This document shows, one piece after another, positions 7,851 through 20,788 of a stretch of 64,000 nt of DNA. The translations under genes and the position numbers were made by a program. This DNA comes from Chionis minor (Eukaryota; Chordata; Aves; Charadriiformes; Chionididae). Location of the stretch: positions 62,001-126,000 of the forward strand of contig VZSF01000011.1 of NCBI GenBank assembly GCA_013398295.1. Reading direction: 5' to 3'. The notes under the pieces were generated by a model. The model did no database searches, was not told where the DNA came from, and saw only the letters and a list, made by a program, of their open reading frames with translations. How positions within the stretch are numbered: the stretch's first letter is position 1; each line of letters opens with the position of its first letter.

Positions 7851-10800
7851 ATCTTCTGTTATGTTTTAGATAACTTTGTGTTTATAGTTAGTTACCATTA
7901 CAACCTTATGGACTAAACTTGAGGGTTTTTTTCTTGAAAATTTGTAGAGGCTGCTTCTGTTTAAATCATATTTGTTGTTTCTCTCTTCTACATTAAAAAA
8001 CCCTAAGTGGGTGTTGTGCTGTGTTCTAGTGTCAATAAGGAAGATTGACCTAGAAGACAATGGCTTTTTGGGTTTTTTTGCATGGATCCTTTTGGATTGC
8101 TTGTCCCATGAAGAGCAAGATCCCTGGGTGAGACCCTCAGCTGGGGATACCAGCAGCCATGCCTGTAAGTAAGGAAAGCAGAGGAGAAACCATCGTTAGT
8201 CTCTTCAAGCGAGGAAGTGCATCAGCCCTGCCAGAAGTGACAGAGGAGCAGAGGAGCATGGCAGCTCTAGGCCGTAGATGACAGTGAAACCTTGGGTGTC
8301 CCAGTGGCCCCACAGTGCCACAGTGTCAGGAAGCCCTCCTGCAGCTGCTCTGCAAGAGACATCCATGTCTTCCAGTCAATGGGACAAACAAGTGGTTGCT
8401 GGAGAGTTCAGTGCTCTTCGGGCAAGGCCATAGTGCTTAATGGTAAAGGTTCAATTTTTGCTGAGTAAAAGGATGTTTAGATGGGCTTGCAGAAAAACAG
8501 AAGATGATCATTCCCTTATGCAGGCTCCTTTGTGGTGGTTACACAGCATACAGACACTGATTAGTAGCTGTAACATCCTAATGTGTTACTGGACCAGGAC
8601 CAAAACCTGAGGTTTAAGTAAAGATAAGCAAATGCTATTAATTCAACTCATTTTTTTTATTATTATTATTGTTCTTAATACCATCTCAGTCTGTTTTAGA
8701 GAAGGTTCCTTAGGGTTTTTACTCTTGAGAGAACTGATCCAGTCTTGGTGTGCAAATGATTGAAATTCTTTCATAGGCCAGGAAATATAATTTTCAATAC
8801 CTGTATGCAAAGTTTGGTTGACATAGGATATAGCCAGCCCCAAGTATTCAGCATTTGTGAGCCAGACTACCTAAACAACAGAGAAATGAGTTAACAAAAT
8901 GAGAGGGTTTTTTTTTTTTACAGCTTGGTTATATTTGCCTTCTTGCTTTTCAATTTTTAATGTAAATTGATTCATATTTGCAAAATTTTCTTTTAAACTA
9001 GGCTTAGAGGGGCTTGAGTATTTATTTTATTTTAAATAAACCAAGATTCTCGGATATGAAATGGTTCTTAAGGATACTGTCTATTCAATTGCATGATCTG
9101 CTGTGTAATCTGATCTGCGGAAGCAATTGCTGTTTTCAATAAGAATCCATCTTCTTAATGTAGGCAGGAGTTTTTTCCTATTCATATTTCAGTAGCTGCC
9201 AGAAATGTGATAGATATTGTACAATCAGAAAAAGGAACAATTGCTGAATTGAAAATCTTACAGTATTGTGCATTTCTTTTTCCCAGTGGCACGGCAGTTA
9301 AGGTGGTTCTTATTAGCTGTAATATCTGTTCTTCCTTTAGCATATGTCGTTATCCCTTCTTTGACCTTAGATGAACCTTGCTGATACACATTGTCTTGTA
9401 AACAGGTCAATTTTTTGCAAGTCCTGTAATTGTATCCATGTGATGCTTTCTTTTGAGAGATTGCTGTTGTTTCTCTTTGCTGCTGATATCTAACTATTCT
9501 TGCATTGCTAACAAATGCAGCTCCACTAAGACTTGAAAAAGAAGATGGCAAATGGTGGTTTACCCACACCAGCTGCACGCGTATCCATCATCCTGCACGG
9601 TTCAACTCATTGCTAACTACCGACCCAGTACCAGAGCTTTTTATCCTTAATACAGTTGACACTCCGTATTCTTCCATCAATTTCTCAGGCTTAGATATGC
9701 ACAGCTTTGTTCATAAACTTGGACAGAAAAATATTGCTTATATGTTAAAGGTATTTTTAAGAGTATCTTTTTGTGTCATGCCAAATTCTACATCTACAAA
9801 GGAATTTACATAAATTTACAGGGAAAGTTAAAGGCCCTGTATCATAACTCAGTAAATGTTTCATCTCAAATAACCAATTAGATGGATTTAGAGCACACTC
9901 ACTTCTCAAGATTATTTAATAGTACTGTTCATAAATTATATTTAAAATGATTAGTTGCTTAAGTGGAAAGATTGTCTAAGTCTGTTTTCAGTAAGGATAG
10001 GAATGTAAAATAATATAAATGGATACTTTGCCTATGACAAGTTGAAAATGACTGTGGGGAAGTTAAAAAAAAAAAGTTTCTTTTGTTGCTGTTGAATGGT
10101 TATATAACTTTGGAATTTAATGTTTATCTTTTCCCTTTTTTTTTGAATATGCACATGAATATTATGTAAGATATGAGAGCATATATACAGTAAACTGAAA
10201 ATATTTAACAGTACTATGCCCAAGTCATACTAAGTCACACTGTCGTACAGACTGAACTTAAAAAAAAATTGCTAAAAAAACCACCCTGTACTTGATGTTT
10301 TTTATTAATCAAAACATATTTGCATCTTATTTCAGGACCCTGCTTCTGCAAATAGATCTAAATAGGTCTGTGTGGAGATAATCACAAGACTATATTGTTT
10401 TTATTCCACTACTGAGCTGTACAGATTACATCTTAAAGTCACAATCAAATGTAACAGGTCAAATTCCTTGTCTTCATGAGTCACTGAAATTGAAAAGAAA
10501 AATTAAATGAGACTACAATTTCACTTAATAAGTCCCTCTGAAACAATCACACAATCAAGTCAAAGTGCTTCCACTAATGTATATCACAGTTTGCAGCTGG
10601 AAGAATCCCCTGTGAAAGCACGTGTTTTATCTGCCTTTTTCCTTGCACCATCATCTAAGAATTGTCTTAATCGCTTCCTATGGGCCCTTGATATAAATAA
10701 ATAAAAATCTAAAGCAGACTTCATATAAACTCCTGAATGTATCCTGAGGATGTATAGAGAAGGGGTCCCTGCCTACGGCACACTCTCTGCATGCTTGCCC

Positions 10801-12883
10801 TCTTGCTTGCAAGTTCTTGCAGATTGCCAGGGCTTGATTCAGGCAAAGGACATCTGCATAAGTGACACCTTCAAGCCCAGGATTTACGGGGCTGTGGGTA
10901 ACCTTACCAGAAGCAAAATAATGCTGTTGAGTTGTGAGAAGGCAATCAGTAAGATTTGCGGAAAGGCTGAAGCAATTTGACTATACGTAACAAAGAAGAA
11001 AACACAACAGAGCCTAGAAACACAGGGAGCATTGCTGTATTCCTTTCTAAATTCAAAATGGACAGCTCTCTGCCAAAACCTTCCAGGAATATCTTATGGA
11101 AAATAAAACTGTTTGGTTTTACCTGACTTTTTTTGGTCTAAAATGCAGTAGTTAATTTCTTCTTTTAGGTGGATGCATTTGGGATTTTTAATATAATTAA
11201 ACCTTAAATATCTCAAAATAAGGGGAGAGGCGAAGAATCAAGTTGAACAGTTATGAAAATAATGCATTTTTGTTATTACTTGTCAATTAATGGTATTTAG
11301 AAACCCTTCACTTTTTTTTATTTAATTATTTGTAATGCAAATACTAATATGAAAGTCAAGAACAAATGTAAGACATTTCCCACTAGTAGATGTGGTAAGC
11401 AGAACCATGGGAACTTATTTAAGCATTAAACAGTGTTTCATTAGATTTTTTTTTAAATAAATGAGCATATTTTCATCTAGTTGACTGCATTTGCACTTGG
11501 AATATTATTACTGTTGGTTTGAAATTATGGTTTTGAAATAGTTACTAGCTAGTGGCTCCCATTTCTTTTAGTGAGTTATACTGAGGATTCCCCAGTCTTT
11601 CATACAAGTCTCCACTTCTTTTGAAGTTCTGATCATTTATAAATAATTATGAACTCTCTTGAAATTGTGTTATAAATTAATGTAGTAACGTTTGCCTTAT
11701 GAAATGTGCTCCAAATTAGATAAAACCCCTTGAGTTTATAGAAAAAAAATAGCCCCATCAACTTAAAAACATTCTATGTCAAAATCCAACTATTGCTACA
11801 GAACTTGCAGGGGAAAATTCTATCATGAGCTCACCTTTCTCATAGGCGCAAACCACAATAGCTTCACTAACCATTTTATTGATTAAAAATCATGACACAG
11901 GAAGAATGAACATAATATGCAAAGAAAATCAAAACATCTCTTCATTACCTATTCTTGGGGGGGATTTCAACTGTACTTTTTTTTTTTTAGGTAAAGGTTA
12001 CATGAAGTAAGCCTCTTTTATCAGAATCAAATGCTTTTTTCTAATAATGTTGTGTAATCTTGACCTAATATGATTCCTAAAGTCATTTACTATCTAAGAG
12101 TTTAATTCCAAGTGCCTGAATTCAGTTACAATTTACAGTTGGCTGATCATCAGTAAATCTTATGCTCAGCCTTTTCATACCAATTGAAAAATGAGATGCT
12201 GATCTAGAGCAAGCTTCATAATGGTCAGGAAGTTTTGGAAAGTGAGCAAACACAAAATTCCCATTCTCTAAGAGTTTCATCAATAGCAGTTTGAAAAGAA
12301 AGATGGGAAGATGACCAGGAGTGCAAATTTTCTAGCTAATTATCTTTATTGACTAAGCAGTAGGACAATGAAGTTTTCAGTAAACATGAGGGCTTTGAAG
12401 TCTGTTGTTTTGTAAAGCTTTTTTATCTTCTTGCTTTTAGTTGACTTTTTTTCCTTATTTTAATTTGATTTTTTTCCAGATGGATAATAATCATAAAACC
12501 TGATAATTTAGATCCATATTTTCAATGCATTTTTTTGCGATGGGGAATTTAACTAAGTTTCCAACAGGATTACTATGTCAAGAGAACTGTCTTATCAGTA
12601 TCATAGGCAAAGATAAAGACAATGCCATAGAACAATTTCAGTTTGTTAAAATAATCTCTTTAACATATTTAAAGAACTTATTCAGCAGAATGATGGTCAA
12701 ACAACGTGTTTAAACACTGCAGCCAGTAGTTAATGGATTTCCTTCCCTATTTAAGGGAAAAGGGCAGAAGGAGGCATGTCAGAAGTCATCAGGCACTGTA
12801 TATCACCAGTAGTACCCTTCCCCTTTGGGCTGTAGGAGATAGGAGGCAGATGAGATGACACTTAAGTGAATCATGAAGGTAGA

Positions 12884-12901
12884 TTTTTTTTTTTTTTTTT
12901 T
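12884..12901. repeat. Poly(T) run of 18
   Basis: An uninterrupted T homopolymer. No retroposed gene or target duplication can be seen next to it, so it is treated as a simple repeat. Confidence 0.85.
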
Positions 12902-13716
12902 AACCTGAACTCTCTAGTATTCCTAAGAAAGGAATCAAAGAACCAGATGAGTCTTTATGCCCTGAAAAGTACAGAGAGGTATAGCAGAGAAGGATACCAT
13001 CAAGACTCTAGGAACTGAGAGTTTAATGCCAAGATGAGGAAATACCCCTAGAGAAGCAGGAGTAGTTGTGAGTCTTGTGGGCCAGGGCAACTCAGTACAG
13101 TATGTGCTGCTCAATGCAACCTTTGTAGTAAGTCTGAGAAAAGCAGAATTGTGCCATCAACTGAAGGTCCCAGAGCTGTCTAGAAGTTTGCAATTGTCCT
13201 TCCAGGCAGGCCAGGGCTGGTTAATGGAAGAACAAGGGAGGGCAAGCAGCGTGCTTAACAGTTCTTTGCAAGAACTGATGGAAAGCATGGTATCACAGGA
13301 TCAGCCCCGAAAAGTCAAGTGGTTTTTACAACCTATTGCCAGGAGGGAGAGACACTAGAAGAGCTTCTAGCAAATGAGAAGAAATTTCCCTGTGATAGCT
13401 TTATTGAACAATGACATTCCAAGATGAGAAGGAAGAAATAGCTTAGACAGGGAAACCGTAATTGATCTATATTTGCTAGAATATGAATAGAAGTCCCATC
13501 CAAAATAAGTTGCAGTTATCTCATTAAATAGTTTCTCCAAGTAAATAGTCCCTCCACATCCACATTGTTAGGCCAGGGAGCTGTGCCGCATTGAAGGAAA
13601 ATTAATAGTGATAGACCTTTTTTTTTTTCAGTTTGAACTTCTGAATACAAATTCATTGCCTCAAACTGTGATTTTTCAAAGGTTCAGACACAAGGTTTAC
13701 AGATTACTACTACTCT

Positions 13717-13756
13717 TCCTCCTCCTCCTCCTCCTCCTCCTCCTCCTCCTCCTCCT
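13717..13756. repeat. (TCC)n microsatellite
   Basis: Forty bases of perfect TCC repeat, about 13 units, are preceded by TACTACTCT and followed by a short TAT/TAC-rich stretch. The poly-leucine frame overlapping it is an artefact of the repeat. Its perfection suggests it is polymorphic in the population. Confidence 0.95.
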
Positions 13757-15734
13757 TGTACTATTATTATTACCACCATCCTCAAAATGCACTAAAAGTT
13801 GCACAGAGTAGGGCTAATTATGTTATATATCCATTAGCCCTGTGGGTCATAAATCTTGTGTGTAGTAAGAGCAACGTATCATTCAGAAGGCTGGGGCAAA
13901 GTCTGCTGTTGTACTTCTCTGACTGGTTTCTGTGGTTAAAAAAGGAGAACCTCATGATCATCCTCCTGAAATGAAAGCCTTGATGGCACGTTTTACAGAA
14001 CACTTTATCTTCATTCCTCTTCAAGAATTTAGAGCAGGAATCTTTGATTGTCTGTAATCACCTGGAAACTTGAGTTTGACTTCCTTCACTTACCTGAAGA
14101 AATTCATTACATATTTTAAATTGGCCTTTATAGTTTCTCAAAAAGAAATGGATTGCATTTATTAATGGTTTGGTGTCTTCAGAGAATCTAAATTGTTGTT
14201 TTAAATATATTTTAGGAGCTGGCTGAGAGAATAAATCTCCTCTTGCCCTTCTCTTATCAAAAGCCTTCATAATAGAAATAAAAGAATGGCATGAAATGCC
14301 TTTATTAATGTTAGTTGACAGGTTAGCATTTAGACTAGAGAAAAATGTCTGTTCCTGAGCAGGAACTGTGGAATGCAGAAAACTAAATGTTAAATTAATT
14401 ACCTATATGTGAAGGGTTGGCATCAAACCACTCATCTCTACATACTTCTGGGAGGTTGTAAATGACTAAGAAGTTCCTGTAGGTTGTAAACAAAGGTCTC
14501 ATTCAAAACTGTAATTTTGCTCAAATGTGATAATGATATCTTTGAAGGGAGAAAGCTCCATTTCCCTTCAGAAATGTTAATAAAAATACAGATAAGCATA
14601 TTCATGAATTTTGTCATACCCCGGTGATTTAGAATTGAGTTTATATATTTTTATATATGATACACAATATCAATTTTTCTACATACCACTTTATGTGTTA
14701 AGATTATTTTACTCTCTAAAGATAAAAGAGAAGCTAAACTTTCAGTGGAGGTTGTCTGAGCGAATATAGTATGTAGAAATCTGGGGAGATATCCTACCTT
14801 CTGAGACAATTTTTGGAGTTTGCAGCAAGTTTGATCAGAATGAGTAGTTAGATCATAGCAGCTATTTGCATTCCCTGAACCTTAAGAATATTTCCCTTCT
14901 GCAGGTGTTGTCATTCTGTATAGCAAATTCCACGGATTAAAACAACTCTTGAAAAATTCTTTGGACTCTTTGCCTTTCTAATTAGTTTTAGAAAGTTCTT
15001 AATACATAACCTTATTCTCTAACCCCATCTTTTATTTTTTTTCTTTTTCCAATGGCTTTATGTGATTTGTTATGATAACTATGAAAGAAAAAAAAATAAT
15101 AATTCTCCTTTCAAATGAGTATTCATTATATAACCTGGACTGCATTTTTTAAAACCTATTGGTTTGAGTCTTAGTTTTGAAATGCCTTACTTGAGAGATA
15201 TCTGTATTTTTTTAATATTAAAAAAAGAATTACATAAAATATTCTGAGTATCTAGCCCCTAAAAAACAGGCCTGCTTACACAAATTCATCTTGCATGCCA
15301 AGGAACCAGACAATTCAAACACAGGTTACATGTGAAAATTCAAACCCCCATCCATTTTGAAAGCATTCTATCTTACCTAGTACATTTCTACTCTACAGAA
15401 ATGACATTTACCTGATAGATCAGAAACATTCATGGATGAGAATAACAAAGAAAATTTTCATAGAACATAGTATAAAGTTATCCTTGCCAGACACTATGAA
15501 TTCAGTATGCAAATTTTACTGTGTACCAACTGAAGAAAAGTCATTAATATTACAATGTTTTCCAGCTAAGTAATCAGACCATGATAGAAGTGAAGTGAAC
15601 ATGCTGATGCCTGAACGTAGAAATTAGGATCTGTGGCCTCTGGGCAACTGGAAAACTTCCAGGATGTATGCCTGGTGTTCTGCTTTTTGTCAAAAGGCTC
15701 AAACATCTAGTGTTCAGCTGCATCACATCACCAG

Positions 15735-15831
15735 CTCTCTCCTGCTCTCTCTCCCACTCCTCTTTCCCTCTCCCTCTGTCTCCCTCTCCCCCTTTCCTTC
15801 TTCCTGTCTTTCTCTCTCATTCTTTTTCCTT
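15735..15831. repeat. CT-rich low-complexity tract
   Basis: About 97 bases are almost all pyrimidine (CTCTCTCC, CCCTCTCCCTCTG and similar), with a few purine interruptions. It ends in TTTTTCCTTAG, so it resembles a strong polypyrimidine tract before an AG. No convincing exon follows. Confidence 0.85.
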
Positions 15832-16529
15832 AGGAACACTCAATGCATTCATATCTTGTATATGGAAATTGCATAACATGCTTGTCATTACAAATGAGAG
15901 GGCTAAAAATTGCTTGTAAGGATTTGAGTAAAAGGAGTATACAAATAATTGGGTAATTCAGTACAAGAAAGTGAGATTAAGATGTTTAATACCTGTATGC
16001 AGCTGCACTTTTTTTTTCCCACACAATGAGGGTTAAAAGAGGTATTCTTCAAAATAGTGGGGAGCAAAAGCAAAGAATTATAGGGAAAAAACTTAACATA
16101 AGATATTATAAGAGAGATTCACATTGCCTGGCTAAAAGAACTTTTGTCAGTATGTCATACTGCTGTTATGATATAAAGGGAAAGAGAGAGGGAGATATTT
16201 TCCTCCAGAGGGCAAATAAGCAGCACAGTCAGATGTCTGCTTTGACCTGTTTTCTGAAGGACTTATTCTATTTCTACTGGCTCCACAGAGCAACTCATTA
16301 GTTGCACTCAGTGTTTGAATTTGGTGTGTAAATTTGTGTTGTTGTAGTTTAACCCTAACCGCAAAAAGGACCATGCAGCTGCTTGCTCATTCTTTCCTCC
16401 TCTGGTGGGATGGGGGAGAAAATCAGAAGAGTAAAATTTAGAACACTTGTGGGTTGTGATAAAGAGAGTTTAATAGATAAAGCAAAAGCCATGCAAGCAA
16501 GCAAAGCAAAACAAGGACTTAATTTGTTA

Positions 16530-16534
16530 CCTCC
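16530..16534. repeat. Target-site duplication of nested LTR, left copy
   Basis: CCTCC lies directly before the nested LTR. The copy at 17196-17200 is CTTCC, one mismatch out of five. This is consistent with a 5-bp duplication that has aged. Confidence 0.65.
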
Positions 16535-17195
16535 TGTTCTGGTTTGAGCGACACTGGACTAATTTCTTTCCTAATGCTTGGGAAAACTGTATTTGTCTAA
16601 GACTCTAGTGTCTGAATTTGTGAAGATATTTACTTTATAGCCAGCTATGGTGTGTGGGTTTCAAGGCCTCAGTGTTTTTGAGCTCACCAGGTGCAGGGAT
16701 GAGGAGTGAGACTCGGGCACTTGACCCAAGCTGGCCAACAGGATTATTTCATACCATGAACCTCACATACAATATAAATTAGAAAGTTTGCTGCAAAGTT
16801 GGTTTCCCCTTGCTCGCGATCCCCCTTGATGACAGTGATCCAGAGGACTTCTTGCCCTGGTGCTGGATCCCTGAGGCCTTCCCTTCCTCCTGAAGCTGCA
16901 GAGCTTGCAGTGTCTGACATTTACTGTCTGCTGCTGGGAGTGCACAGCTTCCAACTGATATAGTGGCCGAGTATAGTCTTTGTATAGTATATATGGGTAT
17001 TGGGATCAATATGGATTCCTTTGTGTTAGTACTGTTAATTATCCAGTTCTATCCTATCAAATCTGCTTATCTTTCAACTCCTGGGTTTTCTTGTTTACTT
17101 TCCGATTCCCCTTCCTGGGTGGGGCGGGGTCATCAGGTGAGAGACTAATTGTCTAAATGACAATAAATTGTTACGGGTTTTCTCAGACCATAACA
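16535..17195 (+). mobile_element. Solo LTR nested inside another LTR
   Basis: This 661-bp element starts TGTTCTGGTTTGAG and ends CTCAGACCATAACA. The ends form an imperfect 14-base inverted repeat (12 of 14). A 5-bp near-duplication flanks it. Near its 3' end an AATAAA (17162-17167) could be its polyadenylation signal, and a TATAGTATATATGG stretch at about 16982-16995 could be its TATA box. Both support the plus orientation, opposite to its host LTR. It has no internal retroviral region. The shared TGTTCTGGTTT-like start suggests a relative of the host family, but the body sequences differ, so it is a separate family. Confidence 0.85.
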
Positions 17196-17200
17196 CTTCC
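17196..17200. repeat. Target-site duplication of nested LTR, right copy
   Basis: CTTCC follows the LTR end. It continues directly into host-LTR sequence (CATCAGCAGGCAGGTATTC), so the junction is clear. Confidence 0.65.
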
Positions 17201-20200
17201 CATCAGCAGGCAGGTATTCAGCCATCTCCAGGAAAGCAAGGCTCCACCACACATAGCAGTTACTTGGGAAGACAAATGCCATAACTCCAAATGTGCCTTG
17301 CTTTCTTCTTCTTCCCTCAGCTTTATATACTAAGCACAACATCACACAGTATGGAATATAGCTTTGGTCAGCTGAGGTCAGCTGTCCCGGCTGTGTCTCC
17401 TCCTGGCTTTTTGTGAACTCCCACCTTACTCGCTGGTAAGGTGGTGTGAGGAGCAAAAAAGGCCTTGACTGCTTAGCAACAACCAAAAACATTAGTGTGA
17501 CTTCCACACCACTCCCATCCCAAATCCAAAACATAGCACCACACCAGCTGCCAGCAAGAAAGTCAACTCCATCCCAGCTGAAACCATGACGGTGTCTAAA
17601 GTTGCATGTTGCAAATATTTCTTCACCAGGTAACTACGAAGAATTCAGAAGACATAAGAGCAATGAAAGATTAGATCTATTCCTGAAATATAGGGATAAA
17701 GACATGGATTTGGCACCTTTCATCATTTTTGTGCATATATCATTGTCTAAATGAAGATTAATTTTACACTCTTACCATAGATGGTGAAGATGAATCCTTC
17801 AAGCAAAATATATGAAGCTAATATGATTATTATCTTTTTGCTAGTAACTATCCACTATGGTTGACTAGGTTTTAGCAGCAAAACAAGTCACTATCCTTTC
17901 CTTGTTCTGCTGCATGGCTAACTAGGTAATGATAACACTGTTGGAGTCATTGCCAAATGTTTCTCTAAACATTAAGTCTCCTAAGATTCTTAACTGTATG
18001 ACTATTTGGTAAAGTTGTTATATAAGCTTGTAGAGTGCTATATCATTGTTCCTGCAAGATAATGTCTTAATGCAAAAGGATACTGCAATCAGCACCATCC
18101 AGAAGGCAAAGTTATACTTGCTGTTCATCCATGCACCATGGCACAAGGAAAAAGAAGGCTGGAGAACTGAGAAAAACTATTTATATCTAGTGGGTTCACC
18201 CACAAAGAAGCAAATGTTGAATCATGCAAGTTCTTGCCAAAAGGTACATAAATTTTGTCATTTATCAGAGTTCATATGGAGGTTTCTTTTAAGAATTTTT
18301 TAGACATCTCCATGGATGTCAATGACAGTGTGCTAGGATTAGAAACAAAAAGTGACTGTGAGAAGCTAAGAGAAGAAGAATTTATTTTCCTGCTTTTGCA
18401 TGCAGTATTCACAAACTCCTGCTTTCTGTGTTGTAAAAGTTACTGAGTTTTGATTGTGGAGCGTGTCAAGAAAGTATTGCGCAATATAAACATTAAGGCA
18501 CAAACAAAGAACAACAGAAACCAGTAGTTTAAATTGAAAGACACTCAATGCTGCAACATTCTTTATGTCTCTGACATTTTATCTGAGGCAACTCTCCAAG
18601 GATCAAGAATAAATTCAGTCTTCCTGGTATTTTTGGTAGGTATCCTGCATTGTGCCTGACTGAAGGACAGGTACATATTAGAGAAGAACTACATGCTTTA
18701 ACATATTGTTAAGAACAAGCAGAGGAAGAGCTCTTCAAAAGAACTTTCCCAAATGTCACTAGGCATACATTTGATCTATGGAATGGTTTTATTCATCCTC
18801 TGTTTAAAACACTAATAACAAAAATAATTATTTTCTGAAGCTCTTCTGTCCTCGCTGTTTGATTTTTTAATTTTCTTTTTCTTTCAGCTTTCTTTCAGCA
18901 TTCTGCACAAGGCTCACTTTCTCCTTAAAAACAGATATATTCTTAGTCTGCTTACTGTGAGAATTACTGGAAACAGATTGTTTTTTTTCCTTTTATACCT
19001 TAGGCCAAGTTTTCAAAAATCATCATTGTCATTGGCCTCAAATTAATCTAATGTTTTTTCTATAATTTGTGCATAAAAATATAAGCTTCTTTTCTTTCTT
19101 AGTTTTGTGGAGATTATAGAATAATTATTGTTTATATCAGTTGCCAGTGGCCATTTTCTTACACCACTGACTGTTTTCTGTTTGCAAATTGATAAAAGCA
19201 AACACAGTGCACATCTACTTTGAGAAGCTGGGTTGGGGTCCTTTCAGGAGGTTGATCCCTAATTTAAAATGATGTTTCTTTCTACCGTAATAAAACTGGA
19301 ATGCTGCACTGGTAGTAGCATTAAGGCCACAATCCAAATTATATGGGATCCACCTGCAACAGTTATAGGACTGTACATGTACACTTAATAGTCACTTTTC
19401 CTCTCTTCTATGTTTTCCGTACCTCTACTAGAGAAAAAAAAGAAGAAAAAGACAAAAGAAAACAGAACTCTATGCCTATATAGGTATATGTTTGTATCTA
19501 CATACCTTTATGTACATATATCTCTTAAAAATAAGAGCTATCAGTCAATATGTATGTCATCCACCAGACTAAAACGTCCCCAGCAAGCTAGCTATTAGGA
19601 GCCCTATTCATATTAAATGTTTCTATAATCTCAAGCAGTGGCCATCTGGTGCTACTTTGGCTCTAGTGACTGCCCAACAAATTACTTTTGCACACATCAG
19701 GAACAATTTCCCCACAGGAAAGAGTGGATTGGTATGTCTTTGATAACTGTCAAGTTGTAGGGTGCATTATAGACCCTGCTAATCAGTTTAAGAGTCTGCT
19801 ACACATCCTTAGTTCATGGTCAAGAAAACATAAGATCTCTTTTACTTCAGCTGTTTTTTCAATCTAGGTGGTCTTCACTTTAAGCAAGCCATCTGTCTCC
19901 CTCACAAGATAGGGACAGGTAGAATCGGAGGAATCAGCTCTTCTGGCTGGGCTGCCACAAGTCTAGGATAGCCTTTATTCATAGATTCTGGTAATGTAGG
20001 TAGAAAATATTGAGAAGAAAACTGCTATTTGAATAGATTCCTTTTTTTCCCTGTGATGAAAGTTTGTCTCTTAGCCCAAGGTAGGATACCAAAATGTAAA
20101 CTCCATCCTGAGTGGCACTATCTATAACCCAAGAACTATTTCATATGCCCTATACTGTTCCATATATGAGCGTAGTTATTCATCATCATACATTAATGCC

Positions 20201-20750
20201 AAATGTGAACCATTCTGAATCAAAACAATGAGAATTTAGAGGTGGACATATCAGAAACATGCAAATATGCCTAAACTTATTTGGAATTGAGAGGTTAGTT
20301 TATTTTTCCAATAGACTTCTTAGGCTTACAATAAATACCAATAATCTACAAAGGAACACAAATCATGATTCTTGTTTCCAGCTCTGCTGAAATGTATGCT
20401 TATAAATAAGTTATGGTAAGAAACTATTTCATTCAAAAAAGAAAGAATTAAACTCTCAAGTTGTGACTATATAAAATGGCATTTTTCTAGTCAATTGAGC
20501 TATTCATATATGCATATTCTGCCATACACCTTTAGCCTCTCTGCATACTGTTCCTTGGCATAAATTACAACTAATCAGATCTTATCACTCTGAGAGCGAA
20601 AAGTTTCTGCACAACATGCTGTTAATTTCAGAAAGTTCAGTTAGTTAGAAGAGGCTTAGCTGCAAAGTAAAACTACAAAGCAGAAAATGAGTTCTGCTTT
20701 ACCTCAATCCGGGACACTATTGTGGAATCAGACTCATTTGTCATCATTCT

Positions 20751-20788
20751 GATTTCTTTGTAATAGATGGATTTCTTTGTAATAGATG
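20751..20788. repeat. 19-bp tandem duplication
   Basis: GATTTCTTTGTAATAGATG occurs twice head to tail (20751-20769 and 20770-20788) without a mismatch. This indicates a fairly recent local duplication. Confidence 0.92.

Larger units (their letters stand above)
7395..16339. other. Unannotated AT-rich region
   Basis: Nearly 9 kb has no recognisable gene or transposon. It holds a GC-rich patch (about 7620-7850), several T or A homopolymers, a TCC microsatellite and a second pyrimidine-rich stretch, each listed separately. The longest frames are about 100 codons (9505-9813 plus, 9258-9578 minus, 13068-13358 plus) and show no motif I know. Confidence 0.5.
16340..17591 (-). mobile_element. ERVL-like solo LTR, split by a second LTR
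   Basis: In its own (minus) orientation the element starts near 17591 with CGTCATGGTTTCAGCTGGGA and ends at 16340 with GGGTTAAACTACAACA. This is the terminal layout of the ERVL-like LTR at 38464-39083 and of the 563-914 LTR. A TATA box (TATATAAAG on minus) lies at 17321-17329. A unit of 661 bp (16535-17195) is inserted within it. Without that the LTR is about 590 bp, normal for this family. GTGT lies on both sides (16336-16339 and 17592-17595) and may be what remains of a target duplication. There is no internal retroviral sequence. The first base of the canonical TG has decayed to CG. Confidence 0.87.

Noticed and set aside
13608..13811. Open frame with a long poly-leucine stretch
   Set aside because: It is a translation of the (TCC)n microsatellite at 13717-13756. 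There is no support for a gene.
17145..17534. 129-codon minus-strand frame
   Set aside because: It lies across the junction of the nested and outer LTRs and is not coding.
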